Shown: in pieces, positions 48,612 to 57,731 of the stretch
Layout: each line of letters begins with the position of its first letter
How positions within the stretch are numbered: the first letter of the stretch is position 1
From: Actinoplanes palleronii
Lineage (GTDB): Bacteria > Actinomycetota > Actinomycetes > Mycobacteriales > Micromonosporaceae
NCBI RefSeq assembly: GCF_016862315.1
Contig: NZ_BOMS01000015.1
Location: 1-64,000, forward strand
Length of the DNA: 64,000 nucleotides
Reading direction: 5' to 3'
The notes under the pieces: model-generated
What the model was told of the DNA's origin: nothing
Seen by the model: only the letters and a program-made list of their open reading frames with translations
Databases searched by the model: none
Translations under genes and position numbers: made by a program

Positions 48612-49379
48612 GTGAAATACGAGGTGCTGGTCGGCAACGGTGCGGAGGCGTCAGCCGCCGTGTCGGACGGCCGCACCCGTGACCGGGTCGCCCAGCTGCT
48701 GCGCCGTGGCCCCGCCACCGCCGCCGAGCTCGGCGCGCAGCTCGGCCTGAGCCCCGCCGCGATCCGCAAGCACCTCGACGCCCTGCTCGCCGACTGCCTG
48801 GTCGAGACGCGCGAGGTGCGGCGCACCGGCCCGCGTGGCCGTGGCCGCCCGGCGAAGGCGTTCGTGCTCACCGCCGCCGCCCGCGAGGATCTCAACCCGC
48901 ACCACTACGACAACATCGCCGCCGCCGCGCTGCGCTGGATCGCGCAGAACAACGGCCCGCAGGCGGTCACCGCGTTCGCCGCCTCGCAGATCCAGGCCCT
49001 CGAGGACCGCTGCAGTGCGGCTCTCGAAGAGGCCGGCACCGATCCGATCGCCCGGGCGGAGGCGCTCGCCGATGCGCTGACCGCGGAAGGCTACGCTGCC
49101 AGCGCGACCACGATCGCGTCCGGCGGACAGTTGTGCCAGCACCACTGTCCGGTGGCCCACGTGGCCGCCGAGTTCCCTCAGCTGTGCGACGCCGAGACCG
49201 AAGTCATCTCTCGCCTCATCGGCACCCACGTGCAGCGTCTCGCCACCATCGCGCACGGCGACGGGGTGTGCACCACGCACATCCCTCACCGCCCTGCGCA
49301 CACCCCATCCGACCGCCCCGCCCGCCACCCTAAAGCGGACGAAATGCTTTCTACCACCACGGTTAGGACAGATACATGA
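48612..49379 (+). CDS. sufR: Fe-S responsive transcriptional repressor SufR
   Basis: 255 aa. N-terminal winged helix ([25 protein letters not shown]) and a C-terminal region with cysteines in [16 protein letters not shown] and GVCTTH that can ligate a [4Fe-4S] cluster. As a holo-protein it represses the suf operon. GTG 48612; the ATG of sufB overlaps its stop as ATGA, so repressor and operon are co-translated. Confidence 0.9.
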   Translation: MKYEVLVGNGAEASAAVSDGRTRDRVAQLLRRGPATAAELGAQLGLSPAAIRKHLDALLADCLVETREVRRTGPRGRGRPAKAFVLTAAAREDLNPHHYDNIAAAALRWIAQNNGPQAVTAFAASQIQALEDRCSAALEEAGTDPIARAEALADALTAEGYAASATTIASGGQLCQHHCPVAHVAAEFPQLCDAETEVISRLIGTHVQRLATIAHGDGVCTTHIPHRPAHTPSDRPARHPKADEMLSTTTVRTDT

Positions 49380-50797
49380 CTGACCAGATCGTCACTCAGG
49401 AAGAGCACCTGGCCGCACTTGGCAAGTACGAGTACGGCTGGTCCGACACCGACACCGCCGGTGCCACCGCTCAGCGTGGCCTGTCCGAGGCCGTGGTTCG
49501 CAACATCTCCGCTCTGAAGAGCGAGCCGCAGTGGATGCTCGACCTGCGGCTCAAGGGCCTGCGCCTGTTCGGCCGCAAGCCGATGCCGAACTGGGGCGCC
49601 GACCTCACCGGCATCGACTTCCAGAACATCAAGTACTTCGTGCGTTCCACCGAGAAGCAGGCCGCCACCTGGGACGACCTGCCCGCGGACATCAAGAACA
49701 CGTACGACAAGCTGGGCATCCCGGAGGCCGAGAAGCAGCGCCTCGTCTCCGGCGTCGCCGCGCAGTACGAGTCCGAGGTCGTCTACCACGCGATCCGTGA
49801 GGACCTGGAGCAGCAGGGTGTGCTGTTCCTGGACACCGACACCGCCCTGCGCGAGCACGAGGAGCTCTTCCGGGAGTACTTCGGCACGGTGATCCCGGTC
49901 GGCGACAACAAGTTCGCCGCGCTGAACACCGCGACCTGGTCCGGCGGCTCGTTCATCTACGTGCCGAAGGGTGTGCACGTCGACATCCCGCTGCAGGCCT
50001 ACTTCCGGATCAACACCGAGAACATGGGCCAGTTCGAGCGGACCCTGATCATCGCCGACGAGGGCAGCTACATCCACTACGTCGAGGGCTGCACGGCGCC
50101 GATCTACTCGTCCGACTCGCTGCACTCCGCGGTCGTCGAGATCGTCGTGAAGAAGAACGCGCGGGTCCGGTACACGACCATCCAGAACTGGTCGAACAAC
50201 GTCTACAACCTGGTCACCAAGCGCGCCACCTGCGAAGAGGGCGCGACCATGGAGTGGGTCGACGGCAACATCGGCTCCAAGGTCACCATGAAGTACCCGG
50301 CGGTCTACATGACTGGCGCGCACGCCAAGGGCGAGGTGCTCTCGATCGCCATGGCCGGCGCGGGCCAGCACCAGGACTCCGGCGCCAAGATGGTGCACGC
50401 CGCACCGCACACCTCCTCGACGATCATCTCCAAGTCGATCGCCCGGGGCGGTGGCCGCACCAGCTACCGCGGCCTGGTCCAGGTGCTCGAGGGTGCCGCG
50501 CACTCGAAGAGCACGGTCAAGTGCGACGCGCTGCTGGTCGACACGATCTCCCGCTCGGACACGTACCCGTACGTCGACATCCGCGAGGACGACGTGAACA
50601 TGGGGCACGAGGCGACCGTCTCCAAGGTCAGCGAGGACCAGCTCTTCTACCTGATGAGCCGTGGTCTGACCGAGGACGAGGCGATGGCCATGATCGTGCG
50701 TGGCTTCATCGAGCCGATCGCCAAGGAGCTCCCGATGGAGTACGCCCTGGAGCTGAACCGGCTGATCGAGCTGCAGATGGAAGGGGCCGTGGGTTAA
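49376..50797 (+). CDS. sufB: Fe-S cluster assembly scaffold SufB
   Basis: 473 aa subunit of the SufBCD scaffold on which clusters are built. Right-handed beta-helix core with [24 protein letters not shown], and the C-terminal helical domain [17 protein letters not shown]. Start ATG 49376 overlaps sufR. Second gene of the operon. Confidence 0.97.
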   Translation: MTDQIVTQEEHLAALGKYEYGWSDTDTAGATAQRGLSEAVVRNISALKSEPQWMLDLRLKGLRLFGRKPMPNWGADLTGIDFQNIKYFVRSTEKQAATWDDLPADIKNTYDKLGIPEAEKQRLVSGVAAQYESEVVYHAIREDLEQQGVLFLDTDTALREHEELFREYFGTVIPVGDNKFAALNTATWSGGSFIYVPKGVHVDIPLQAYFRINTENMGQFERTLIIADEGSYIHYVEGCTAPIYSSDSLHSAVVEIVVKKNARVRYTTIQNWSNNVYNLVTKRATCEEGATMEWVDGNIGSKVTMKYPAVYMTGAHAKGEVLSIAMAGAGQHQDSGAKMVHAAPHTSSTIISKSIARGGGRTSYRGLVQVLEGAAHSKSTVKCDALLVDTISRSDTYPYVDIREDDVNMGHEATVSKVSEDQLFYLMSRGLTEDEAMAMIVRGFIEPIAKELPMEYALELNRLIELQMEGAVG

Positions 50798-50834
50798 GCA
50801 CCCGGGCCCAATCACAAGCGGATTAAAGGAAGAA

Positions 50835-51962
50835 ATGACAACCGAGGTCATCGCCCCGCCGCGCACCAAGTCGCAGGTGCTGCGCTCCTTCGACGTCGCC
50901 GACTTCCCGGCCCTCAACGGCCTGGAGGAGGAGTGGCGTTTCACCCCCCTCAAGCGCCTGCGTGACCTGGTCACGGCCACGACGCTGACCGGGGCGGCCC
51001 CGTCCGTGGAGTACGCCGACCTACCGGTCGGCGTGACGGTGTCGACAGCCGACGACGTCGAGCCGGTGCTGACCCCGTTCGACCGGGTCAGCGCGCTGGC
51101 CTACGGCTCGGCTGCGGGCGTCACCGTGATCGAGGTGGCGGCCGAGGCCGTACCGGCCGAGGCGGCCGTGATCCGTCTGGTCGGCAAGGGCGGCGACGCC
51201 GCTGCCGCGCGCACCGTGGTGAAGGTCGGCAACTTCGCCAAGGCCACCGTGGTGCTGCACCAGACCGGCTCGGTCACCCTGGCCGACAACATCGAGGTGG
51301 TGCTCGGCGACAGCGCCCAGCTCACCTTCGTCACGCTCGCCGAGTGGGACCGTGACGCGGTGCAGGCCCAGCACGTGAAGATCCGGGTCGGCAAGGACGC
51401 CCGGATCCAGCACGTGCAGGTGACCCTCGGTGGCGACCTGGTCCGCCAGTTCACCAGTGTGGAATACACCGGACGGGGCGGCGACGCCGAGCTGTTCGGG
51501 CTGTACTTCGCGGCGGCCGGCCAGCACCACGAGCACCGCCAGCTGGTCGATCACAGCGTGCCGGACTGCCGCAGCTACGTGGGTTACCGCGGGGCGCTGC
51601 AGGGCGCGTCGGCGCACACCGTCTGGGTCGGCGACGTGCTGATCCGGGCGGCGGCGACCGGCACCGACACGTACGAGATCAATCGCAACCTGGTGCTGAC
51701 GGACGGCGCCCGCGCCGACTCGGTCCCGAACCTGGAGATCGAGACCGGCGAGGTCGCCGGCGCCGGGCACGCCAGCGCGACCGGCCGGTTCGACGACGAG
51801 CAGCTGTTCTACCTGATGGCCCGCGGCATCCCCGAGGGGGAGGCGCGCAAGCTGGTGGTCCGCGGCTTCTTCGCCGAGCTGATCAACAAGATCCCGGTCG
51901 CGGAGTTGCGCGAGCGCCTGGGCGACGCCATCGAGGCTCGGCTGGTGGAGGCCGGGTCATAG
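50835..51962 (+). CDS. sufD: Fe-S cluster assembly protein SufD
   Basis: 375 aa partner of SufB and SufC. The beta-helix has SVPDCRSYVGYRGALQG-like sequence (VPDCRSYVGYRGAL) and the C-terminus is MARGIPEGEARKLVVRGFF, parallel to SufB. ATG 50835 follows AAAGGAAG. Its TAG overlaps the next GTG by one base. Confidence 0.96.
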   Translation: MTTEVIAPPRTKSQVLRSFDVADFPALNGLEEEWRFTPLKRLRDLVTATTLTGAAPSVEYADLPVGVTVSTADDVEPVLTPFDRVSALAYGSAAGVTVIEVAAEAVPAEAAVIRLVGKGGDAAAARTVVKVGNFAKATVVLHQTGSVTLADNIEVVLGDSAQLTFVTLAEWDRDAVQAQHVKIRVGKDARIQHVQVTLGGDLVRQFTSVEYTGRGGDAELFGLYFAAAGQHHEHRQLVDHSVPDCRSYVGYRGALQGASAHTVWVGDVLIRAAATGTDTYEINRNLVLTDGARADSVPNLEIETGEVAGAGHASATGRFDDEQLFYLMARGIPEGEARKLVVRGFFAELINKIPVAELRERLGDAIEARLVEAGS

Positions 51963-52294
51963 TGACGTTCGAGAACGTCGGCCCGGTGGCCGACGTGGCC
52001 AAGGGCACCGCGCTCCAGGTGGAGGTCGACGGTGTCGAGATCGCGATCGTGCACGCCGACGACGACAACTTCTACGCGGTCCGCGACGAGTGCAGTCACG
52101 CCTCGGTGGCGCTCTCCGAGGGCGAGGTCGACGGGTGCACGCTGGAATGCTGGCTGCACGGTTCCCGTTTCGACCTGCGCACCGGTGAGCCCTCCGGACC
52201 GCCCGCCATCGAACCGGTGGCGGTCTACCCCGTCGAGATTCGCGACGGAGACATCTACGTTTCGACGACACCGAGCAATGGAGTAGAGCCGTGA
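51962..52294 (+). CDS. Rieske-type ferredoxin of the suf operon
   Basis: 110 aa non-heme Rieske protein, with ligands in CSHASVAL and CWLHGSRFD. Proteins of this kind regularly sit between sufD and sufC in actinobacteria and may deliver electrons for cluster assembly; the exact role is not established. GTG 51962 overlaps sufD by one base and its stop overlaps sufC by four. Confidence 0.93.
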   Translation: MTFENVGPVADVAKGTALQVEVDGVEIAIVHADDDNFYAVRDECSHASVALSEGEVDGCTLECWLHGSRFDLRTGEPSGPPAIEPVAVYPVEIRDGDIYVSTTPSNGVEP

Positions 52295-53049
52295 GCACCC
52301 TGGAGATCCGCGACCTGCAGGTTTCGGTGAAGCTGCCCGATGGAGAGCTGAAGCCGATCCTGGCCGGGGTCGACCTCACCATCAAAGCCGGCGAGACCCA
52401 CGCCATCATGGGCCCGAACGGTTCCGGCAAGTCGACGCTGGCCTACTCCATCGCCGGTCACCCGAAATACCAGATCACCGGTGGCTCGGTCACCCTGGAC
52501 GGCCAGGACCTGCTCGCGCTGAGCGTGGACGAGCGCGCCCGGGCCGGCCTCTTCCTGGCCATGCAGTACCCGGTCGAGGTCCCCGGCGTCTCGGTGGCCA
52601 ACTTCCTGCGTACCGCGAAGACCGCGATCGACGGCCAGGCGCCGAAGCTGCGCACCTGGGCCGGCGAGCTGCGGGGCGCGATGGAGAAGCTGCAGATGGA
52701 CCCGGCGTTCGCCCAGCGCAACGTCAACGAGGGCTTCTCCGGCGGTGAGAAGAAGCGGCACGAGATCATGCAGCTCGAGCTGCTCAAGCCGAAGATGGCG
52801 ATCCTCGACGAGACCGACTCCGGCCTCGACATCGACGCGCTGCGGATCGTCAGCGAGGGTGTCAACCGGGTCCGGGAGAACGGCGACACCGGCTTCCTGC
52901 TGATCACCCACTACGTGCGGATCCTGCGCTACATCAAGCCGGACTTCGTGCACGTCTTCGTCGGCGGCAAGATCGTCGAAGAGGGCGGCTCCGAGCTGGC
53001 CGACCGCCTCGAGGCCGAGGGCTACGAGAAGTTCCTCACCAAGGCCTGA
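52291..53049 (+). CDS. sufC: Fe-S cluster assembly ATPase SufC
   Basis: 252 aa ABC ATPase of the SufBCD complex. Walker A GPNGSGKST, signature FSGGEKKRHE, and Walker B MAILDETDSGLD are present. GTG 52291 overlaps the Rieske gene as GTGA. Confidence 0.97.
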   Translation: MSTLEIRDLQVSVKLPDGELKPILAGVDLTIKAGETHAIMGPNGSGKSTLAYSIAGHPKYQITGGSVTLDGQDLLALSVDERARAGLFLAMQYPVEVPGVSVANFLRTAKTAIDGQAPKLRTWAGELRGAMEKLQMDPAFAQRNVNEGFSGGEKKRHEIMQLELLKPKMAILDETDSGLDIDALRIVSEGVNRVRENGDTGFLLITHYVRILRYIKPDFVHVFVGGKIVEEGGSELADRLEAEGYEKFLTKA

Positions 53050-53060
53050 GAGGACGAGTC

Positions 53061-54290
53061 ATGAGCTTCGACGTCGCACGGGTGCGCAAGGACTTCCCGA
53101 TCTTCGAGCGGGAGGTGAACGGCCACCCGCTGGTCTACCTGGACAGCGCCAACACCTCGCAGAAGCCGGTGCAGGTGCTCGACGTCATGCGCGCGCACCA
53201 GGAGAAGCACAACGGCAACGTGTCGCGCTCGGTGCACACTCTGGGCACCGAGTCGACCGAGATGTACGAGGGCTCCCGGGCCAAGGTGGCGAGCTTCATC
53301 GGTGCGGGCAGTCCCGATGAAGTGATCTTCACGAAGAACTCCACCGAGGCGATCAACCTGGTCGCGCACTCGGCCGGTCAGTTCCTCGGCCTGAAGCCCG
53401 GCGACGAGATCGTGATCTCCGAGATGGAGCATCACTCCAACCTGGTGCCCTGGCAGCTGCTCTGCGAGCGGACCGGCGCCACGCTGCGCTGGTTCGGCAT
53501 CACCGACGAGGGCCGGCTCGACGAGTCCCGGCTCGACGAGCTGGTCAACGAGCGCACCAAGCTGGTCTCGGTGGTGCACATGTCCAACGTGCTCGGCACG
53601 ATCAACGACGTGACCGCGCTGGTGGCGCGGGCCCGTCAGGTCGGCGCGCTGGTCATGCTGGACTGCTCGCAGTCGGTGCCGCACTTCCCGGTCGACGTGC
53701 GCGCGCTGGGTGTCGACTTCATCGCGTTCACCGGGCACAAGATGCTCGGCCCGACCGGTATCGGCGTGCTCTGGGGCAAGTTCGAGCTGCTGGCCGCGAT
53801 GCCGCCGTTCCTGGCCGGCGGGTCGATGATCGAGACGGTGTCGATGGCGAAGACCACGTTCGCCCCGCCGCCGGCCCGGTTCGAGGCCGGCACCCCGCCG
53901 ATCACCGAGGCGATCGGTCTCGGCGCGGCCGTCGACTACCTGACCGCGCTGGACATGGACGAGGTCCACCGGCACGAGCAGGAGATCACCCGGTACGCGC
54001 TGGACCAGCTCGCCGGGGTCCCGGACGTCCGGATCTTCGGCCCGACGTCGTCCGAGAACCGCGGCGGTACCGTGTCGTTCGGTGTGAACGGGGTACACCC
54101 CCATGACGTCGGGCAGATCCTGGACGCGCTCGGCGTCGAGGTGCGGGTCGGCCACCACTGTGCCCGTCCGGTCTGCGTACGCTTCGCGGTGCCGGCGATG
54201 ACCCGGGCCTCGTTCTACCTCTACACGACAACGGAAGAGATCGACGCCCTGGCGCGCGGTCTCGACCAGGTGCGGAAGGTGTTCGGCTGA
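53061..54290 (+). CDS. sufS: Cysteine desulfurase SufS
   Basis: 409 aa PLP enzyme that supplies sulfur from cysteine. The PLP-binding Lys is in FTGHKMLGPTG (about 230) and the persulfide Cys in RVGHHCARPVC (about 370). ATG 53061 with GAGGA upstream; its stop overlaps sufU in TGATG. Confidence 0.97.
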   Translation: MSFDVARVRKDFPIFEREVNGHPLVYLDSANTSQKPVQVLDVMRAHQEKHNGNVSRSVHTLGTESTEMYEGSRAKVASFIGAGSPDEVIFTKNSTEAINLVAHSAGQFLGLKPGDEIVISEMEHHSNLVPWQLLCERTGATLRWFGITDEGRLDESRLDELVNERTKLVSVVHMSNVLGTINDVTALVARARQVGALVMLDCSQSVPHFPVDVRALGVDFIAFTGHKMLGPTGIGVLWGKFELLAAMPPFLAGGSMIETVSMAKTTFAPPPARFEAGTPPITEAIGLGAAVDYLTALDMDEVHRHEQEITRYALDQLAGVPDVRIFGPTSSENRGGTVSFGVNGVHPHDVGQILDALGVEVRVGHHCARPVCVRFAVPAMTRASFYLYTTTEEIDALARGLDQVRKVFG

Positions 54291-54745
54291 TGATGCTCGA
54301 CGGGCTGTACCAGGAGATCATCCTGGATCACTACAAGCACCCGCATGGGCGTGGACTGCGCGACCCGTACGACGGGGAGGCGCACCACGTCAACCCGACC
54401 TGCGGTGACGAGATCACCGTGCGGGTCTCCGCCGATCTGTCGGAGATCTCGTACGACGGCCTGGGCTGCTCGATCAGCCAGGCCTCGGCTTCGGTCCTGC
54501 ACGAGTTGCTGCAGGGCAAGGACCGGCACGACGCCGCACGGATCCACCATGCTTTTGTGGAGCTGATGCAGAGCCGCGGCCAGATCGAGCCGGACGAAGA
54601 GGTGCTCGGTGACGGGGTCGCTTTCGCCGGGGTGGCGAAGTTCCCGGCCCGGGTGAAGTGTGCCCTGCTCCCGTGGATGGCATTCAAGGACGCGGCCGTT
54701 CGCGCGGGCGTCGACGTGGGCGCGAGCCCGGAGGTGAAGGCATGA
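54290..54745 (+). CDS. sufU: Sulfur-transfer protein SufU (IscU-like)
   Basis: 151 aa zinc protein that takes sulfur from SufS. The three cysteines of the family lie in NPTCGDEI, GLGCSISQAS and VKCALLPW, with the conserved Asp next to the first. ATG 54290 or 54293. The stop overlaps the next ATG as ATGA. Confidence 0.96.
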   Translation: MMLDGLYQEIILDHYKHPHGRGLRDPYDGEAHHVNPTCGDEITVRVSADLSEISYDGLGCSISQASASVLHELLQGKDRHDAARIHHAFVELMQSRGQIEPDEEVLGDGVAFAGVAKFPARVKCALLPWMAFKDAAVRAGVDVGASPEVKA

Positions 54746-55224
54746 CGGACAACAAGACCGACGAGGTACCGGCCTGGCTGGCCGCCGAGCGCGACGCCGC
54801 CGAGGCCGCGGGTGACGTGGTCGAGGTGCCGGAGACCGAGTTGTCGGCCCCGGCTGAGGTCGCGGAGGAAGAGCCGGTCGCTGAAAAAGCACCGGTCAAG
54901 AAGGCGTCCACCGACGACGTCGAAGAGGCCATGAAGGACGTCGTCGACCCCGAGCTCGGGATCAACGTCGTCGATCTCGGCCTGGTCTACGGCGTGCACG
55001 TGGACGACGACAACGTCGTCACCCTGGACATGACGCTGACCTCCGCGGCCTGCCCGCTGACCGACGTGATCGAGGACCAGACCCGGCAGGCGCTGACCAC
55101 CGGCCCCGGTGGCGGCCTGACGCAGGACTTCCGGATCAACTGGGTGTGGCTGCCGCCGTGGGGCCCCGACAAGATCACGGACGATGGACGCGAGCAGCTC
55201 CGGGCGCTCGGTTTCAACGTCTGA
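54742..55224 (+). CDS. sufT: DUF59/SufT-type metal-sulfur cluster assembly factor
   Basis: 160 aa. The C-terminal DUF59 domain (about 58-160) is clear: DVVDPELGINVVDLGLVYGV, MTLTSAACPLTD and NWVWLPPW. It is preceded by an acidic, Ala/Glu-rich extension of about 55 residues not essential to the fold. SufT proteins help mature Fe-S enzymes under high demand. Last gene of the suf operon; a hairpin follows. Confidence 0.92.
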   Translation: MTDNKTDEVPAWLAAERDAAEAAGDVVEVPETELSAPAEVAEEEPVAEKAPVKKASTDDVEEAMKDVVDPELGINVVDLGLVYGVHVDDDNVVTLDMTLTSAACPLTDVIEDQTRQALTTGPGGGLTQDFRINWVWLPPWGPDKITDDGREQLRALGFNV

Positions 55225-55235
55225 TAAGTGTCTCC

Positions 55236-55268
55236 AAAGGGCGGTGCGCGACAAGCGTGCCGCCCTTT
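55236..55268 (+). terminator. Terminator of the suf operon
   Basis: AAAGGGCGG (55236-55244) pairs with CCGCCCTTT (55260-55268), beginning 11 bases after the sufT stop. Confidence 0.75.
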
Positions 55269-55295
55269 GTCGTATTTGGATGGTAGAAACCGGGA

Positions 55296-56048
55296 ATGAC
55301 ACCGACTCCGCCCTTCCCCGAGCTGATCACGCTGGTCGAGGAGCGCTCCGCGGCACTGCGGGAGGCCGCCGCGCTGGCGCCGGCCCTCGACGCCCGGGTT
55401 CCCGGCTGCCCCGACTGGTCGCTGCGGGACCTGATCGCGCACCTCGGTGAGGTGCAGCGCTTCTGGGCTCTCGTGGTGACCGAGGCGGACCCGTCCGGCC
55501 CACCCTCCAAGGAACGGCACGGCAGCACCCTGCCGGAGAGCGACCTGCTGGAGTGGTTCTCCGGGTCGACCCGGATGCTCGACGCCGCCCTGCGCGCCGC
55601 CGGGCCGGACACCCCGTGCTGGGCCTGGTGGCCCGAGTCGGCCGGTCCGCACACCTCGGGCGCGGTGGCCCGGCACCAGGTGCAGGAGTCGGCGGTGCAC
55701 GCCTACGACGCCATGGAGGCCCTCGGCAAACCCGAACCGCTGCCGGCCGCGGTCGCCGTCGATGGGATGAGCGAGTTCTTCGCCGTGGTGATGGGTTCGC
55801 TCGGGGCCTGGCCGCACCGCCCGGCCCGGGTGCAGTTCCAGGCGATCGAGGGACCGTCCTGGACGCTCGACCTGTCACCGAGCGGCGCCACCGCGGATCC
55901 GGCGGCCAGCGGTGAGCCGGTCACCCGGGTGCACGGCACCGCCAGCGACCTGCTCCTGCACCTCTACCGCCGGATCCCGCTGGAGGACGTCCGGATCGAC
56001 GGCGACCGCGAGGTCGCCGTCCAGCTCCGCGAGTGGTCCAAGCACTGA
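55296..56048 (+). CDS. Maleylpyruvate isomerase family (DinB-like) protein
   Basis: 250 aa. N-terminal helix bundle with CPDWSLRDLIAHLGEVQRF and VARHQVQESAVHAYD, which hold the metal-binding histidines of MDMPI-type mycothiol-dependent enzymes. The C-terminal domain has GTASDLLLHLYRRIP, usual for the family. No reaction can be assigned. It is the second such protein in the window (the other at 18879). Convergent with the nucleotidyltransferase gene, three bases apart. Confidence 0.85.
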   Translation: MTPTPPFPELITLVEERSAALREAAALAPALDARVPGCPDWSLRDLIAHLGEVQRFWALVVTEADPSGPPSKERHGSTLPESDLLEWFSGSTRMLDAALRAAGPDTPCWAWWPESAGPHTSGAVARHQVQESAVHAYDAMEALGKPEPLPAAVAVDGMSEFFAVVMGSLGAWPHRPARVQFQAIEGPSWTLDLSPSGATADPAASGEPVTRVHGTASDLLLHLYRRIPLEDVRIDGDREVAVQLREWSKH

Positions 56049-56051
56049 TCG

Positions 56052-57701
56052 TCACACCCGCCAGGCGCGGTCCAGGGCCACGGCCAGCCGCCGTAGCCAC
56101 GGGTGCTCGTGCGGCTCGGTGACCAGGCCGGGGTAGTCCCGGGCGAAGTTGTCCCACTGGACGTCGGTCCAGCTCAGCACGGTCTCGGCGGTGAAGTCGT
56201 CGGCCGTCGCGCCCAGCTCCGGCCGCAGCAGCTCCCGGACCAGCGCGAGGTCGGCGGTGGCCCGCTCGGCCAGCAGCACCGCGTCGTAGAGGTCCTTGCC
56301 CTGCGGGTAGCAGTCGGTGGCCAGCCACTGGAGTTTCCAGGCCAGCGACAGTCCGGCGGTGGCGGCCAGGACCGGGCCGGTCACCCCGGGCAGGGTGATC
56401 GGCTCGGGCGCGACCGGCAGGTTCTCACCGAACACCACGTCGACCTGCACGATGCCGCCCGGCACGTTCTCGACCTCGAACGGGATGACCAGGCGGCGGC
56501 CGTCGGCCCGCTCGTACGTCCAGATCTCGGATTGTTCGATCCGGTCGGCCCGCAGCCCGGCGCCGGGCCGCTCGCCGAGTGCCCGGACGATCCGGTCGAA
56601 CAGCCGGCGGCCCGCCTCGCCGTCGCTGGTCACCGACGCCGGCGTGACCACGAAGTCCAGGTCGCCGGGCTCGCGGGCGGCGGCGCCGACCCAGGCCGGC
56701 ATGGTGACGCTGCCGCGCAGCACCAGGTGCCGGCTCCAGGACTCGCCGGTCAGCTGGGCCAAGACGTGGTCGAGTGCGGCCCGCCGGGCGGCCCGCCAGC
56801 GCTCGCCGGCCGCCGGGTCGCCGAACACCGGCTCACCCGCCCGGTAGGCGTTCGCGTGCTGCTTGAGCGCCGGGTCGAAGACCAGTTCCTGCCGTACGTC
56901 CGGTGACCTGCGGCGCAGCGTCCGTTTCGGCTGGGGCACCGGCCGGTAGGTGGCCGGGTAGCCGCGCGGGGTGGCCGGCGCCAGCTGGACCTTACGGCGT
57001 GCCGGGCGGGCGACACCGAACGTCGTACCGGGCAGCCAGCCGGCGTCGAGGCCCAGGTTGGTGTCCTGCACCACGTACTCCTGCTCGACCGAGACCACCT
57101 CGTGGCCGGCCTCGCGCAGCGCGGTGACCAGCCGGTCCAGCCGCAGCGACGCGGTGGACCGGCCGACCCGGTGGCAGCGCTGGTTGACGAAGCGGGTCTC
57201 GGCGCCGTCGGCGGACCGGGACCGGGCGTTGCGGGAGAGCCGGGCCCCGTGCGGCTCGACCAGGTCGGTGACCGTGATCAGGTCGGTCATCCCGGCCGGC
57301 AGCCGCAGCTTGAGGTGGTGTTCGAAGTACCTGTCGTCCGGCTCGTCGCGGGCGTCCCGGTCGTGCTGTGGCACGCCGTCGGCCCATGGCGCCACCTCGA
57401 TCTTGCTGCGGATCGGGTCCATCCCGGCCACCCGCAGCCAGTGGCACCAGTCCCGGGCCACCGCCTGCTGCTCGGTCAGGGTGCCGCTGCCGTGCAGCGT
57501 CAGCATCGGCTGGGACATGGCCGAACCCCGGTCCAGTTCGATGTGCAGGAAGGTCGCGCCGTGGTCGGCGGCGAACGCGGCGAGCACCTCGGCCTGGTTC
57601 GGATAGACGGTCACGTGGGTTTCGAAGTCCCCCGTAATCTCTTTCACGACCCGGGAGAATAGCCGGAACGACGCCTTCCGGACGACCGTTTTGCTCGCCA
57701 T
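56052..57701 (-). CDS. Two-part protein with a C-terminal AbiEii-like nucleotidyltransferase domain
   Basis: 549 aa. The C-terminal half (about 325-549) resembles the AbiEii/AbiGii (MNT, pol-beta fold) nucleotidyltransferases of type IV toxin-antitoxin systems. LVLRGSVTMP is the glycine-serine motif, followed after about ten residues by GDLDFVV with the paired acidic residues. VQVDVVF gives the third Asp, and WKLQWL...GKDLYDAVLL matches the family's C-terminal Lys/Asp segment. The N-terminal half (about 1-215) is an unrecognised domain, with HVTVYP, FLHIELDRG, FEHHLKLRLP and FVNQRCHRVG. The linker is basic and Pro/Arg-rich. No antitoxin is adjacent. ATG 57701 is used; the frame upstream is a shadow of the divergent hydrolase. 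Confidence 0.78.
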   Translation of the reverse strand: MASKTVVRKASFRLFSRVVKEITGDFETHVTVYPNQAEVLAAFAADHGATFLHIELDRGSAMSQPMLTLHGSGTLTEQQAVARDWCHWLRVAGMDPIRSKIEVAPWADGVPQHDRDARDEPDDRYFEHHLKLRLPAGMTDLITVTDLVEPHGARLSRNARSRSADGAETRFVNQRCHRVGRSTASLRLDRLVTALREAGHEVVSVEQEYVVQDTNLGLDAGWLPGTTFGVARPARRKVQLAPATPRGYPATYRPVPQPKRTLRRRSPDVRQELVFDPALKQHANAYRAGEPVFGDPAAGERWRAARRAALDHVLAQLTGESWSRHLVLRGSVTMPAWVGAAAREPGDLDFVVTPASVTSDGEAGRRLFDRIVRALGERPGAGLRADRIEQSEIWTYERADGRRLVIPFEVENVPGGIVQVDVVFGENLPVAPEPITLPGVTGPVLAATAGLSLAWKLQWLATDCYPQGKDLYDAVLLAERATADLALVRELLRPELGATADDFTAETVLSWTDVQWDNFARDYPGLVTEPHEHPWLRRLAVALDRAWRV

Positions 57702-57718
57702 GCATCGATGTTCACGCA

Positions 57719-57724
57719 TAAAAT
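57719..57724 (+). promoter_or_regulatory. Candidate -10 shared by divergent genes
   Basis: TAAAAT lies seven bases before the GTG at 57732, fitting a leaderless mRNA. The same AT patch read on the other strand (TTTTAT, 57723-57718) is positioned to serve the nucleotidyltransferase gene with a leader of about ten bases. Confidence 0.4.
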
Positions 57725-57731
57725 CCGGGGC

